DNA of 64,000 nt from Ochrobactrum quorumnocens (GTDB taxonomy: Bacteria; Pseudomonadota; Alphaproteobacteria; Rhizobiales; Rhizobiaceae): contig NZ_CP022604.1 of the NCBI RefSeq assembly GCF_002278035.1, positions 186,001 to 250,000 on the forward strand, given 5' to 3'. Under the pieces are notes generated by a model, which had not been told where the DNA came from, ran no database searches, and saw only the letters and a list, made by a program, of their open reading frames with translations. A program made the position numbers and the translations under genes. Position 1 is the stretch's first letter; each line of letters opens with the position of its first letter. Positions 8,805 to 18,025 of this stretch are shown here, piece by piece.

Positions 8805-9209
8805 ATGCAGGCAGCCCGCATTCTTGAAACTGCGCTCTATGTCCGGGATGTTGCCGAAGCGATTAAGTTCTATCGCGACATCATAGGGCTTGCGCCGGTG
8901 GGCAAAGTCAGCGAACGCAATGCATTCTTCCGCTGTGGTGACGGCATTTTGCTGCTCTTCAAGGCGGAAGAAACATTGAAGCCGCCTGCACCGGGATCGC
9001 TGCCGGTGCCGCCTCATGGTACAACGGGCCCGGGGCATGTCTGTTTTGCAGCCGCGCGTCATGAGATTGACGCTTGGCGCACTTATCTCGAAAAGCAGGA
9101 CATTGCGATCGAGTCTGATTTCGAATGGCCAAACGGCGCACGTTCGATTTATTTTCGTGATCCCTTCGGCAACTCGTTGGAATTCGCTGAGTCGAAACTT
9201 TGGAATTAA
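8805..9209 (+). CDS. VOC family protein (glyoxalase/dioxygenase fold)
   Basis: 134 residues with two beta-alpha-beta-beta-beta modules of the vicinal-oxygen-chelate fold: ILETALYVRDVAEAIKFYRDIIGL at the start and GPGHVCFAA..HEIDAWRTYLEKQDIAIESDFEWPNGARSIYFRDPFGNSLEFAE at the end. Metal-ligand candidates are His near residue 73 (GHVCF) and Glu in NSLEFAE. The substrate cannot be named from sequence; such proteins include glyoxalase-like and antibiotic-binding members. GGAGG lies 10 bases before the ATG. Its TAA stop begins the next mosaic repeat. Confidence 0.8.
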   Translation: MQAARILETALYVRDVAEAIKFYRDIIGLAPVGKVSERNAFFRCGDGILLLFKAEETLKPPAPGSLPVPPHGTTGPGHVCFAAARHEIDAWRTYLEKQDIAIESDFEWPNGARSIYFRDPFGNSLEFAESKLWN

Positions 9210-9312
9210 AGCATGATCCCGAAAAGTGGGAACCGGTTTTCGGCTAAGATCATGTGTGGATAAAGGGCATGATCCCGAAAAGTGGGAACCGGTTTTCGGA
9301 TGAGATCATGCG
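9207..9312 (+). repeat. Two tandem mosaic palindromes upstream of rdgB
   Basis: Two near-identical copies (about 9211-9255 and 9267-9312), each with arms GCATGATC / GATCATG and the core CCGAAAAGTGGGAACCGG then TTTTCGG. The first starts at the TAA stop of the VOC gene. No second-type palindrome is attached, unlike the 103-bp copies. Confidence 0.85.
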
Positions 9313-9332
9313 TTGAAAAAAACAGGACTGAA

Positions 9333-9995
9333 ATGAGAGCACTTGAAAAAGGCAAACTGATCGTCGCATCGCACAATGCGGGCAAACTGCGCGAGTTTGA
9401 TGGGCTGATCGCCCCGTTTGGTTTTGAGGTCAGTTCTGTTGCGGCTCTCGGCCTCCCTGAGCCGGAAGAAACCGGCACAACTTTTGAGGAAAACGCTTAC
9501 ATCAAGGCGCTGGCCGCAGCACAGGCCACGGGTCTGCCATCGCTTTCTGATGATTCCGGTATGGCCGTGGATGCACTTGATGGCGAACCCGGCGTTTACA
9601 CGGCTGACTGGGCAGAAACTGAAGACGGCACGCGCGATTTCAACATGGCAATGCAGAAGGTCGAAGATCTTTTGCAGGAAAAGGGCGCGACGACGCCAGA
9701 TAAGCGTAAAGCACGCTTTGTTTCAGTGATCTGCCTTGCTTGGCCGGATGGTGAAGCACAATATTACCGTGGTGAAGTGGAAGGCACGCTGATCTGGCCA
9801 CCGCGGGGCGATATTGGTTTCGGTTATGATCCGGTGTTTAAGCCCGATGGCTATCAAAAGACCTTTGGTGAAATGACCGCCGACGAAAAGCACGGCTGGA
9901 AGCCGGGCGATGCGTCAGCTCTTTCGCATCGTGCGCGCGCTTTCAAGCTTTTCGCTGAAAAGGCACTTGACGTTGTTTCGGACCCCGCTGAATGA
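9333..9995 (+). CDS. rdgB: XTP/dITP diphosphatase (non-canonical purine NTP pyrophosphatase)
   Basis: 220 residues from the ATG at 9333. Hydrolyses dITP, XTP and related damaged nucleotides to monophosphates, protecting DNA. HAM1-family motifs: [14 protein letters not shown] at the N terminus (nucleotide-binding), [42 protein letters not shown] (metal-binding Asp pair), [23 protein letters not shown] and SHRARAF at the end. The frame upstream of 9333 runs through the repeat and has no ribosome site. The stop overlaps the hemW start by 4 bp (ATGA), so the two genes are translationally coupled. Confidence 0.95.
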   Translation: MRALEKGKLIVASHNAGKLREFDGLIAPFGFEVSSVAALGLPEPEETGTTFEENAYIKALAAAQATGLPSLSDDSGMAVDALDGEPGVYTADWAETEDGTRDFNMAMQKVEDLLQEKGATTPDKRKARFVSVICLAWPDGEAQYYRGEVEGTLIWPPRGDIGFGYDPVFKPDGYQKTFGEMTADEKHGWKPGDASALSHRARAFKLFAEKALDVVSDPAE

Positions 9996-11200
9996 ACCAT
10001 CATTTTTCTCTACCCGCCGATAATGCTGATATTTTGCCGCTCACGCGTACGGATGGGGAGAGTGCGTTTGGTGTTTACGTGCATTGGCCGTTTTGCCTCG
10101 CCAAATGCCCCTATTGCGACTTTAACAGTCACGTGCGTCATCAGCCGGTTGATCAGCAGCGCTTTGCGCAAGCCTTCAACCGGGAGATGGACACATTGCG
10201 TGCCCGCACCGGCCCGCGTACCATCACCAGTATATTTCTGGGCGGAGGCACGCCATCGCTGATGCAGCCTTCAACGGTTGGCAGCCTGCTCGACGGTATC
10301 GCATCGCGCTGGTCGGTGGCACCCGACATTGAAGTCACGCTGGAAGCCAATCCGACGAGCGTGGAAGCTGAACGCTTTCGCGGCTATCGTGCAGCTGGCG
10401 TCAATCGCGTGTCGCTCGGCATTCAGGCATTGAATGACACCGATCTGCGCCGTTTAGGTCGTATGCATTCGGTCGAGGAGGCTAAGGCCGCAATTCGGTT
10501 GGCGCGTGAGATTTTCCCGCGTCTGTCTTTCGATCTCATCTATGCGCGCCCCAACCAGACGATTGAAGCCTGGCGTGAAGAGCTGAAAGAAGCAATTGAT
10601 CTGGCTGCCGATCATCTGTCGCTCTACCAGCTGACCATCGAGGAAGGCACGCAGTTTTATAATCTGTGGAAAGCGGGCAAACTGACTACGCCTGACCCCG
10701 ATCACGCTGCGGCTCTCTATGAGGAAACGCAGAAGGTGACAGCGGAGTATGGCCTTCCGGCTTACGAAATTTCGAACCATGCCGTGCCTGGACGTGAATC
10801 GCAGCACAACCTAGTTTACTGGCGCTATGGGCAATATGTCGGTATCGGCCCCGGCGCTCATGGGCGTTTCGTTGAGAATGGCGCTCGCACTGTAACGATC
10901 ACGGAAAAACATCCGGAAACATGGCTCGAAAAGGTCGAGCAGCGTGGTCATGGCATCAACGAAGAAGAATATCTTGAACGCGATCAGGAAGGCGATGAAT
11001 TCCTGATGATGGGATTGCGTCTGCGTGAAGGCATTGATCTTGATCGATATCGTCGCCTGACGGGACACGATATCGACAGACAACGTCTTGCGAGACTGGT
11101 TGCATCGGGCATGATCGAACCGATGGATGGGGATTTCATCCGTGCGACCCCGGATGGCGCTTTGGTGCTTGATGCGCTTTTGGCTGATCTTGCGGCATAA
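9992..11200 (+). CDS. hemW: Radical SAM heme chaperone HemW
   Basis: 402 residues. HemW-family proteins bind heme and insert it into acceptor proteins; they were long annotated as oxygen-independent coproporphyrinogen oxidases. The radical-SAM cluster is C35-x3-C39-x2-C42 in [17 protein letters not shown]; the next elements are [34 protein letters not shown] and [11 protein letters not shown]. The C-terminal HTH-like HemN_C domain ([26 protein letters not shown]) is present. HemW rather than HemN is favoured by CPYCDFNSH and the length. It overlaps rdgB by 4 bp. Confidence 0.9.
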   Translation: MNHHFSLPADNADILPLTRTDGESAFGVYVHWPFCLAKCPYCDFNSHVRHQPVDQQRFAQAFNREMDTLRARTGPRTITSIFLGGGTPSLMQPSTVGSLLDGIASRWSVAPDIEVTLEANPTSVEAERFRGYRAAGVNRVSLGIQALNDTDLRRLGRMHSVEEAKAAIRLAREIFPRLSFDLIYARPNQTIEAWREELKEAIDLAADHLSLYQLTIEEGTQFYNLWKAGKLTTPDPDHAAALYEETQKVTAEYGLPAYEISNHAVPGRESQHNLVYWRYGQYVGIGPGAHGRFVENGARTVTITEKHPETWLEKVEQRGHGINEEEYLERDQEGDEFLMMGLRLREGIDLDRYRRLTGHDIDRQRLARLVASGMIEPMDGDFIRATPDGALVLDALLADLAA

Positions 11201-11225
11201 ATATAGGCCTGCATAAGGATACGGA

Positions 11226-12134
11226 ATGACCGAATTATACGACGATGTGAAGCGCGAATTTGTGGTTGGTGGCACCGCCCAGCGTGCCCGACCCATTGAA
11301 TCTGCGCTCTATATCGTCTCGACCCCGATTGGCAATCTCGGCGATATGACTTTGCGCGGACTAGAAACGCTGGCAAGCGCTGACATTGTGGCCTGTGAAG
11401 ACACCCGCGTTACCCGCGTGTTGCTGGATCGTTATGGCATTGTGCGTCGTCCGATCAGCTATCATGAACATAATGCCAATGAAGCAGGTCCAAAGCTCAT
11501 CGCTGCCTTGCAGGCTGGCAAGAGTGTTGCGCTTGTTTCGGATGCCGGAACGCCACTCGTGTCCGATCCGGGTTTCCGGCTGGTTGGTGAAGCGCGTGAT
11601 GCGGGTATCCGGGTTGTGCCAATTCCGGGCGCATCGGCGCTTCTTGCAGCCCTTGCAGCTTCAGGGTTGCCAACCGATGCGTTCATGTTTTGCGGTTTTC
11701 TGCCAGTCAAGCATGGTCAGAAACAATCGAAGCTTGAGAGCCTCAAGAATATAGATGCGACGCTGGTTTTCTATGAATCACCGAACCGCTCCGCGGCAAC
11801 ATTGGCTGATATGGTCGAGGTTTTCGGCGCAGATCGGAAAGCAGCGCTTTGCCGTGAACTGACCAAAGCCTATGAGACCATCGTGACCACGACGCTCGGT
11901 GAATTGTCCAAGCAGTTCGATGGCGAAGACCGAATTCGCGGTGAGGTGGTGCTGCTGGTCGGCCCGCCTTCAGGGGAAGCCGGTCCGCAAAGCGAAGAAG
12001 ATATAGACAAGTTGCTTTTATCGCTTGCTGAGGAACTTCCGCCGTCAAAAGCCGCAGGCGAGGCCGCGCGCATGACGGGTGGGCAGAAATCGGTACTTTA
12101 TCAGCGATTGATGCAGCTGAAGGCGCAAGGCTGA
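11226..12134 (+). CDS. rsmI: 16S rRNA (cytidine(1402)-2'-O)-methyltransferase
   Basis: 302 residues. Methylates the ribose of C1402 in the ribosomal decoding centre using SAM. Tetrapyrrole-methylase fold: [22 protein letters not shown] (N-terminal signature), [48 protein letters not shown] (SAM loop), [23 protein letters not shown] and [12 protein letters not shown]. The last two codons share the TGATG junction with yraN, so they form one transcription and translation unit. Confidence 0.96.
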   Translation: MTELYDDVKREFVVGGTAQRARPIESALYIVSTPIGNLGDMTLRGLETLASADIVACEDTRVTRVLLDRYGIVRRPISYHEHNANEAGPKLIAALQAGKSVALVSDAGTPLVSDPGFRLVGEARDAGIRVVPIPGASALLAALAASGLPTDAFMFCGFLPVKHGQKQSKLESLKNIDATLVFYESPNRSAATLADMVEVFGADRKAALCRELTKAYETIVTTTLGELSKQFDGEDRIRGEVVLLVGPPSGEAGPQSEEDIDKLLLSLAEELPPSKAAGEAARMTGGQKSVLYQRLMQLKAQG

Positions 12135-12514
12135 TGAGTGATTTCCGCGAGAAAAAGCGTGTTGCTTTCTTTCGCGGACACAGCGCCGAGCGCTTGGCCG
12201 CTTTCGCGCTTATGCTCAAGGGGTTTCGTATCGTCGCGCGCCGCTATCGCACTAGGCTTGGTGAGATTGATCTTATTGCCCGGCGTGGTGATCTCATTCT
12301 CATTGTAGAAGTCAAAGCACGATCGAGTGTGGAGGCAGCGCAACTTGCCGTCACATCGTCCGCTATGCGTCGCATCGAAGGGGCTGCCGATATGTGGCTG
12401 CAACGTCAGCCAGATTATGCTCGGCTGTCGTTGCGGTTTGACCTTGTGGCCGTACTTCCACGTCGCTGGCCCAAACATGTTCCGGCATTTTTCACGTCTG
12501 ACAACTATAGCTAA
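12134..12514 (+). CDS. YraN family (UPF0102) endonuclease-like protein
   Basis: 126 residues. The restriction-endonuclease-like core is seen in [34 protein letters not shown]: Glu, Asp, Glu-x-Lys in the D/E-x-K arrangement of nuclease folds. The family is widely conserved and nearly always lies next to rsmI, as here (overlap TGATG); its cellular role is not firmly known. No signal peptide; the fold predicts a cytoplasmic protein. Confidence 0.88.
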   Translation: MSDFREKKRVAFFRGHSAERLAAFALMLKGFRIVARRYRTRLGEIDLIARRGDLILIVEVKARSSVEAAQLAVTSSAMRRIEGAADMWLQRQPDYARLSLRFDLVAVLPRRWPKHVPAFFTSDNYS

Positions 12515-12693
12515 GTTAATGTAAATCCTATAAAAATTATGGGATATAATTTGGGGCAAACAGGAATTAAAATCCTCAAAAAGCCTTTTCCGAGAAAAAG
12601 TGATGCTCCGCGCGATTTGCGCGCGCAAGCCCGTTTCTTATAAAATTTCACCACTCCGGGGATAATGGCCGCTATCTGAAAAAGGATAGTCTC

Positions 12694-14121
12694 GTGTCCC
12701 AATCACAACCGCGTCTTCTTGCTGATTTTCCTGCCTTCTTCCGTGTTTCGGAAGAGCTGGTGGTTATTGTCGGCGGTGGCGAGGAAGCGCTCAACAAAGC
12801 GCGCCTCGTAGCTCAGACATCTGCTCGTTTGCGGATTGTTGCGGAAGAGTTCGAGCCCGCTCTGACAGCTTTCATTGAAAGCCATGGTGCGGAGCAAGCA
12901 GAGGAAGCTTTCAGACCAGAACATCTTGAAGGTGCGAAGCTGGTTTTTGTCGCAACCGGCGACGAGGCAAAGGACCGCACCATTGCAGCCAGCGTGAAGG
13001 CTGAGAAAATCCCGGTCAATGTTGTGGACCGTCCAGCCCTTTGCGATTTCCTGACACCTGCCATCGTGAACCGCGCACCGATTGCGATTGCGATTGGCAC
13101 GGAAGGATCAGCCCCTGTGCTGGCGCAGATGGTGCGTGCGCGCATCGATGCAGCCTTCTCACCACGTCTTGGCGAATTGGCGCATTATGCCGAAAGCTGG
13201 CGTCCGCTGGTCGAAAAGCTTCTGCCAAAAGGCCTGGCCCGCCGCAGTTTCTGGCGCGGTTTCTTCTCCGGCTCCGTAGCGCGTGCTGTTGAAAACGGTG
13301 ATCGTGAGAGCGCATACAAAGCCGCAAATGAGTTGATCGCTCAGTCGCAAAACGCTGCCGGCTACGTCTGGCTTGTCGGTGCTGGTCCTGGCGCAGAAGA
13401 CCTGCTGACCTTGCGCGCCCATCGCGTTCTGATGGAAGCGGATGTCATCGTGCATGACGCGCTGGTGCCGGAAGGTGTGATCGCCATGGGCCGCCGCGAT
13501 GCCGAACGCCTAGCGGTAGGCAAACGCAAAGGTTGCCATTCCAAGAGTCAGAATGAAATCAACGATCTTCTGGTCCGCCTTGGTCGTGAGGGTAAGCGTG
13601 TGGTGCGCCTGAAAGCAGGCGATCCGCTTGTTTTTGGTCGCGCTGGCGAGGAAATGGCGGCATTGCGCGCCGCGGGTATCGGCTTTGAAATCGTGCCGGG
13701 CATCACGTCCGCTTTCGCCGCCGCAGCCGATATGGAACTACCGCTGACTTTGCGTGGTGTTGCTTCTTCGTTGGTATTTACGACTGGCCATGACATGGCA
13801 GGCGATGTGCTGCCGGGCTGGGCCAAGCTTGCTGTCTCCGGGGCAACAATTGCCGTCTATATGGGTTCAAGTGTTGCAGCCTCGGTTGCAAGCCGTCTGA
13901 TCTCTGCCGGTCTGCATGAAGATACGGCGGTCGCGGTTGTTGAGAATGCCAGCCGCAAGGATAAGCGGCTGTTTCATGGAACATTGAAAGATCTCCCGTC
14001 TCTGGAAGAGCGCAAAGAACTCTCCGGTCCGGTCATGGTCATCATCGGCGATGCTGTTGCAGGCGCCGCTATCGACAAGGCGCAGGCGCTGGCAGTCAAG
14101 CCAAGCCTTGTTGCAGCTTAA
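12694..14121 (+). CDS. cysG: Siroheme synthase CysG (trifunctional)
   Basis: 475 residues from a GTG. Makes siroheme, the cofactor of the CysI sulfite reductase encoded downstream. N-terminal half (about 1-215): Rossmann domain with VVIVGGGEEALNKA and LVFVATGDEAKDR for precorrin-2 dehydrogenase/ferrochelatase. C-terminal half (about 222-475): SAM-dependent uroporphyrinogen-III methyltransferase with VGAGPGAEDLLTLRAHRVL, VRLKAGDPLVFGRAGEE and VPGITSAFAAAA. It heads the cluster cysG-DUF2849-cysI-cysH-DUF934, but a mosaic element separates it from the next gene. The last TAA doubles as the start of that element. Confidence 0.95.
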   Translation: MSQSQPRLLADFPAFFRVSEELVVIVGGGEEALNKARLVAQTSARLRIVAEEFEPALTAFIESHGAEQAEEAFRPEHLEGAKLVFVATGDEAKDRTIAASVKAEKIPVNVVDRPALCDFLTPAIVNRAPIAIAIGTEGSAPVLAQMVRARIDAAFSPRLGELAHYAESWRPLVEKLLPKGLARRSFWRGFFSGSVARAVENGDRESAYKAANELIAQSQNAAGYVWLVGAGPGAEDLLTLRAHRVLMEADVIVHDALVPEGVIAMGRRDAERLAVGKRKGCHSKSQNEINDLLVRLGREGKRVVRLKAGDPLVFGRAGEEMAALRAAGIGFEIVPGITSAFAAAADMELPLTLRGVASSLVFTTGHDMAGDVLPGWAKLAVSGATIAVYMGSSVAASVASRLISAGLHEDTAVAVVENASRKDKRLFHGTLKDLPSLEERKELSGPVMVIIGDAVAGAAIDKAQALAVKPSLVAA

Positions 14122-14222
14122 AGCGCATCCCGAAAAGTGGACCCCGGTTTTCGGAAAAGATGCGCGTGAAGAAAAAACGAACGTAGCGCCGATCTGACTT
14201 AATCAGATCGAAATGCGCTCAA
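14119..14222 (+). repeat. Complete mosaic element in the cys operon
   Basis: About 104 bp starting at the cysG TAA: first palindrome AGCGCATC/GATGCGC around CCGAAAAGTGGACCCCGG, second centred on ATCTGACTTAATCAGAT, ending GCGCTCAA. It lies inside the sulfur operon without an obvious terminator. Confidence 0.85.
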
Positions 14223-14240
14223 AGTTCAGGAGTTGGGAAA

Positions 14241-14543
14241 ATGGTTGTAAAAGTTCTCACTGCAAACCGGCTCATCGATGGACAGGCTGTGTGGCTTGGC
14301 GCTGACGGATCATGGCAGGAAACCATCGATGGTGCGTTGGTTGCCCGTCATGCGGAAGCCGTCAGCGCACTTGAAGAAGCAGGTAAAGTCGCAGCGAAAG
14401 CCAATCTGGTTGTCGACGTGAATGTCATCGATGTCGAAGAGCGCGACGAAGGGCTTTATCCCATTCGCCTCCGCGAACGTATCCGACTCTCCGGTCCCAC
14501 CATCATTACGCTTGGTCAACCAGCGTTAAAGCAAGCCTCCTGA
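14241..14543 (+). CDS. DUF2849 domain-containing protein
   Basis: 100 residues. The family is small and almost restricted to alphaproteobacteria, typically encoded between cysG and cysI; the position here is the main clue to a role in sulfite reduction. The text VLTANRLIDGQAVWLGADGSWQ is characteristic. There is an Ala/Val-rich middle and no Cys residues, signal peptide or membrane segment, so a redox cofactor is unlikely. GGAG lies 9 bases before the ATG. Confidence 0.85.
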   Translation: MVVKVLTANRLIDGQAVWLGADGSWQETIDGALVARHAEAVSALEEAGKVAAKANLVVDVNVIDVEERDEGLYPIRLRERIRLSGPTIITLGQPALKQAS

Positions 14544-14563
14544 TCTGAATATCGGAAGTAAAT

Positions 14564-16234
14564 ATGTATCGTTATGATGAATTTGACCGTGACTTTGTTG
14601 CGGCCCGCGTTGCACAGTTCAAGGATCAGGTTGGGCGTCGCCTTTCTGGCGAATTGACGGAAGACCAGTTCAAGCCTTTGCGGCTGATGAACGGTCTTTA
14701 TCTGCAATTACATGCCTATATGCTGCGTGTTGCGATCCCTTATGGCACATTGTCGAGCCGCCAGCTGCGCAGGCTTGGCTCCATTGCGCGGGATTATGAC
14801 CGTGGCTTCGCGCATTTCACGACGCGTCAGAATATCCAATACAACTGGCCAGCGCTTAAGGATGTGCCGCAAATTCTGGAAGAGCTGGCCGAAGTGGAAA
14901 TGCATGCAATCCAGACGTCGGGAAATTGCATTCGCAACGTGACAGCCGATCATTTTGCAGGGGCTGCGCACGACGAAGTCACCGATCCACGCCCGTTTGC
15001 CGAGATTCTCCGTCAGTGGTCGTCACTGCATCCGGAGTTTTCTTATCTGCCGCGCAAGTTCAAGATAGCGATTGTCGGCTCAGAGCAGGATCGTGCGGCC
15101 ATTCAGGTGCATGACATAGGCTTGCAGCTTAAAAAGAACGAAGCAGGCGAACTTGGCCTTGCTGTTTATATCGGGGGCGGGCAGGGGCGTACTCCAATGG
15201 TCGCCAAAAAAATCCGCGACTTCCTGCCGGTCGAAGACATGCTGACCTATGTGACGGCTATCGTGCGTGTCTATAACCTATACGGTCGCCGCGATAATAA
15301 ATATAAGGCGCGCATCAAAATTCTCGTGCATGAAACTGGCGTTGAGCCGTTGGTACAGGAGATTGACGCCGAATGGGAACAGATCCGCTACGGTGATCTA
15401 CAACTGCCGCAGCGTGATATTGATACGATTGAAAGCTATTTCAGGATGCCGGACCTGCCGCAGCGTCCCGAAGGCTGGGAAATTCTGGCTGTTACGCAGA
15501 AGTCCGATGCCGATTTTGCGGCCTGGACCAGGCGCAATGTAACGCCACACAAGAATCCCGATTATGCCGTTGTCACGGTTTCGTTGAAGCCTATCGGTGG
15601 GATTCCGGGTGATGCCAGCGCCGAGCAGATGGAACTGGTGGCGGATATTGCCGAAACCTATTCGTTCGATGAAATCCGCGTCAGCCATGAGCAGAATCTG
15701 GTTCTGCCGCATGTGGCCAAGGCTGACCTTCCTGCGGTCTATGATCTGCTCGCCTCCGATGGTCTGGTGACGGCCAATGCCGGTCTCATCACAGATATCA
15801 TCGCATGTCCGGGCCTTGATTATTGTGCGCTGGCCAATGCGCGCTCGATCCCGGTCGCGCAGCGTATTTCGGAACGCTTTGGCGATCAGCAGCGCCAGCT
15901 TGAAATCGGCGATCTCAAGATCAAGATTTCCGGCTGCATTAATGCCTGCGGTCATCATCATGTCGGGCATATTGGTATTCTTGGCGTCGAGAAGAAGGGC
16001 GAAGAACTCTATCAGATCACGCTTGGCGGTTCCGGCGATGAGCATACGTCGATTGGCGACATCACGGGACGTGGATTTTCTTCCGAAGAAGTGGTCGATG
16101 CCATCGAGACTGTCGTCGATACCTATCTCGGTTTGCGCGAGAGCGATAAGGAAACATTCCTCAATGCTTACCGTCGGGTTGGCATGGAGCCCTTCAAGCG
16201 CGCGCTTTATGGAGAGGTGAGCCGTGCGGCCTGA
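14564..16234 (+). CDS. cysI: Sulfite/nitrite reductase hemoprotein, ferredoxin-type
   Basis: 556 residues. Reduces sulfite to sulfide with six electrons, using siroheme coupled to a [4Fe-4S] cluster. Cluster ligands: C415-x5-C421 (CPGLDYC) and C458-x3-C462 (SGCINACGHHH). The N-terminal LYLQLHAYMLRVAIPYGTLSSRQLR and HFTTRQNIQYNWPALKDVP are siroheme-binding regions of both pseudo-repeats. A nitrite substrate is possible by fold, but the neighbours (cysG, cysH) make sulfite the natural reading. No NADPH-flavoprotein partner (cysJ) is present, in line with ferredoxin as donor. Overlaps cysH by 11 bp. Confidence 0.93.
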   Translation: MYRYDEFDRDFVAARVAQFKDQVGRRLSGELTEDQFKPLRLMNGLYLQLHAYMLRVAIPYGTLSSRQLRRLGSIARDYDRGFAHFTTRQNIQYNWPALKDVPQILEELAEVEMHAIQTSGNCIRNVTADHFAGAAHDEVTDPRPFAEILRQWSSLHPEFSYLPRKFKIAIVGSEQDRAAIQVHDIGLQLKKNEAGELGLAVYIGGGQGRTPMVAKKIRDFLPVEDMLTYVTAIVRVYNLYGRRDNKYKARIKILVHETGVEPLVQEIDAEWEQIRYGDLQLPQRDIDTIESYFRMPDLPQRPEGWEILAVTQKSDADFAAWTRRNVTPHKNPDYAVVTVSLKPIGGIPGDASAEQMELVADIAETYSFDEIRVSHEQNLVLPHVAKADLPAVYDLLASDGLVTANAGLITDIIACPGLDYCALANARSIPVAQRISERFGDQQRQLEIGDLKIKISGCINACGHHHVGHIGILGVEKKGEELYQITLGGSGDEHTSIGDITGRGFSSEEVVDAIETVVDTYLGLRESDKETFLNAYRRVGMEPFKRALYGEVSRAA

Positions 16235-16985
16235 CGCTGATCCCAGTTCGGACCAGAGAGCGGAGGCGCAAGCCCGTCTGCTGGAAGGAAGTCATGGCGC
16301 TTCCTCTCCGCAAGAGGTGATCGCACTCAGCATCCACGAACTCTTTGAAGGACGCATCGCAGTCGTCTCGTCGTTTGGAGCGGAGTCCGCCATTCTGTTG
16401 CACATGATCGCGCAGATCGATCCGGCAACACCGGTTCTGTTTCTCGATACGGGTAAGCATTTCCGCGCAACGCTCGATTATAGGCATGATCTCGTAGAAC
16501 GGCTGGGTCTGACGGATGTTCAGGATATTCTGCCGCTTGAGGAAAACGTGAAAGCCGATGATCCGTTCGGTGCTTTGTCGATGACCGACAAGGATCGCTG
16601 CTGCTTCATTCGCAAGGTTGAACCGATGGCGCGTGCCGTCGCACCTTATCGCGCGTGGATGACAGGCCGGAAGCAATTTCAGGCCTCCACCCGCAATGCT
16701 TTGCCGGTTTTTGAATCTGTCGGCCCGCGTATCCGCATCAATCCGCTTGCGCATATGCAGTCGGAAGACTTGCGCGCCTATGCGCAAAAGTACGACCTTC
16801 CCGTGCACCCACTGACCACGCAGGGGTATCGCTCCATTGGTTGCATGCCCTGCACACGACCAGTCCGTGATGACGAAGATCAGCGTGCCGGACGCTGGGC
16901 GGGATCGGAAAAGACCGAATGCGGCATCCATCTGACCGGCCTTGCTGAAAGCCTGAATAATCTTGGAGCTTTGGACCCGAAATGA
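16224..16985 (+). CDS. cysH: Adenylyl-sulfate (APS) reductase
   Basis: 253 residues from a GTG with GGAGAGGTGAG upstream inside cysI. Reduces activated sulfate to sulfite. The two cysteine pairs C126-C127 (CCFIRKVEP) and C207-x2-C210 (GCMPC) bind a [4Fe-4S] cluster and mark the APS-using type, as opposed to the PAPS enzyme of E. coli. The catalytic Cys233 sits in ECGIHL near the C terminus. The N-terminal VVSSFGAESAILLHM is the nucleotide-binding loop. Overlaps cysI by 11 bp and the DUF934 gene by 4 bp, a tight translational operon. Confidence 0.94.
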   Translation: MRPDADPSSDQRAEAQARLLEGSHGASSPQEVIALSIHELFEGRIAVVSSFGAESAILLHMIAQIDPATPVLFLDTGKHFRATLDYRHDLVERLGLTDVQDILPLEENVKADDPFGALSMTDKDRCCFIRKVEPMARAVAPYRAWMTGRKQFQASTRNALPVFESVGPRIRINPLAHMQSEDLRAYAQKYDLPVHPLTTQGYRSIGCMPCTRPVRDDEDQRAGRWAGSEKTECGIHLTGLAESLNNLGALDPK

Positions 16986-17509
16986 GTGAAACGATCTTGG
17001 AAACGAAGCTCTGGTCTGAGCAAGGCTTTCGTGAAGACGACTATATTTTTGCGGATGATCTGGAAACCGCAGGTGATGCGCCCGCGATCATCATCCCTTT
17101 GGCCGTCTGGTTGGGATTTGATGAGGAGCTGCGTCGTTCTTCCAATCGCCGCATAGGTGTGTTGGTGACGCCGGGTGAAAAGGTCGAGCCACTATTCGAT
17201 CATCTCGACAGCCTGCCGGTTATTGCCTTACAGTTTCCGGCCTTCAACGATGGCCGTTCCTATTCAAAGGCAGAAGTTCTGCGTCGTGCGGGCTTTGAAG
17301 GCGAATTGCGGGCGACAGGCGATGTGCTGATCGATCAGGCAGCTCTTATGCTGCGCACCGGGTTTGACAGCCTTCAGGTAACCAACAAGGTGGCCCAAAG
17401 CCGCCTTGGCGAGCAGCGTCTTGTGGATACGCCCGGTTATTATCAGCCCGGCCGTGGTTCGGTGCAGCAGGAGGGTGGGTTCGCCTGGCGTCGGGTAAAG
17501 GCAGGCTAA
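16982..17509 (+). CDS. DUF934 domain-containing protein, sulfite-reduction associated
   Basis: 175 residues. DUF934 proteins are consistently encoded after cysI/cysH in proteobacteria that use the APS pathway; a role in sulfite reductase function is inferred from that context, no activity is assured. Seen: IIIPLAVWLGFDEELRRSSNRRIGVLVTPGEKVEPL, LQFPAFNDGRSYSKAEVLRRAGFEGELRATGDVLIDQAALMLRTGFDSLQ, the conserved core. Starts with an ATGA overlap to cysH. Ends the operon; a hairpin follows. Confidence 0.88.
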   Translation: MSETILETKLWSEQGFREDDYIFADDLETAGDAPAIIIPLAVWLGFDEELRRSSNRRIGVLVTPGEKVEPLFDHLDSLPVIALQFPAFNDGRSYSKAEVLRRAGFEGELRATGDVLIDQAALMLRTGFDSLQVTNKVAQSRLGEQRLVDTPGYYQPGRGSVQQEGGFAWRRVKAG

Positions 17510-17548
17510 TTCTTAGCAATCACCTTTTTTGTGGTTTTGCTTGTTCGC

Positions 17549-17574
17549 TTGATGGGGTAGATACGCCCCATCAA
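17549..17574 (+). terminator. Hairpin ending the cys operon
   Basis: A 9-bp perfect stem TTGATGGGG (17549-17557) with CCCCATCAA (17566-17574), 8-nt loop, 40 bp after the DUF934 gene. It lacks a U tract, so it may act only as an RNA 3' stabiliser. Confidence 0.4.
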
Positions 17575-17673
17575 AGCATTTCCAGCAAAAGTGCGAAGCG
17601 GTTTTGCGTCGGATAATGCGTCAAAATAAAAAGATAGAGCGGTCAAAGGTTTCATATTATCCGGAACCGCTCT
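17573..17673 (+). repeat. Mosaic element, variant arms
   Basis: About 101 bp beginning AAAGCATTTCC and ending GGAACCGCTCT. Core CAAAAGTGCGAAGCGG then TTTTGCG; the second palindrome pairs AGAGCGG(T) with ACCGCTCT. Lies just before the Dabb gene. Confidence 0.8.
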
Positions 17674-17690
17674 GGATTTGGAGACAAGAC

Positions 17691-17984
17691 GTGATCCGCC
17701 ACATTGTTTTCTTCAGCGTCAAGCCAGATCAGGACATCGATGTCGTCCGCAAGGGCTTGGAGCAGTTGGGCACTATTCCTTATTCCGACGTTTTTGAAGT
17801 TCTGCCGAATTCCAAGGTCGACCCGATGGGCAACGCAATTGATCTTGTTGTCTATGCCGAGTTCAAGGATGAGGAAGCGCTCTTCGCTTATAAAAACCAT
17901 CCGACCTATGATGCATCCACGCAATATGTGCGCCCTATGCGTGAACTGCGTTTCTCCGCAGATGTCGTAACTGACAAGGGCTGA
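17691..17984 (+). CDS. Dabb family protein (dimeric alpha-beta barrel, stress-responsive type)
   Basis: 97 residues from the GTG at 17691 with GGAG 7 bases upstream; an upstream ATG at 17604 lies inside the mosaic element. The opening IRHIVFFSVKPD and later YAEFKDEEALFAYKNHPTYDASTQYVRPM are typical of the ferredoxin-like Dabb fold. Members include plant stress proteins and polyketide cyclase-like proteins, and most bacterial ones have no assigned reaction. Likely a small cytoplasmic homodimer. Stands alone, followed 41 bp later by a P-loop kinase gene. Confidence 0.8.
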   Translation: MIRHIVFFSVKPDQDIDVVRKGLEQLGTIPYSDVFEVLPNSKVDPMGNAIDLVVYAEFKDEEALFAYKNHPTYDASTQYVRPMRELRFSADVVTDKG

Positions 17985-18025
17985 TAGACTTTACCCATTC
18001 TGGCTCTGATCGAGGTGGCAGGCAT

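Noticed and set aside
17604..17690. Upstream ATG extending the Dabb protein by 29 residues
   Set aside because: The extension lies in a mosaic element and the GTG at 17691 has a good ribosome site.
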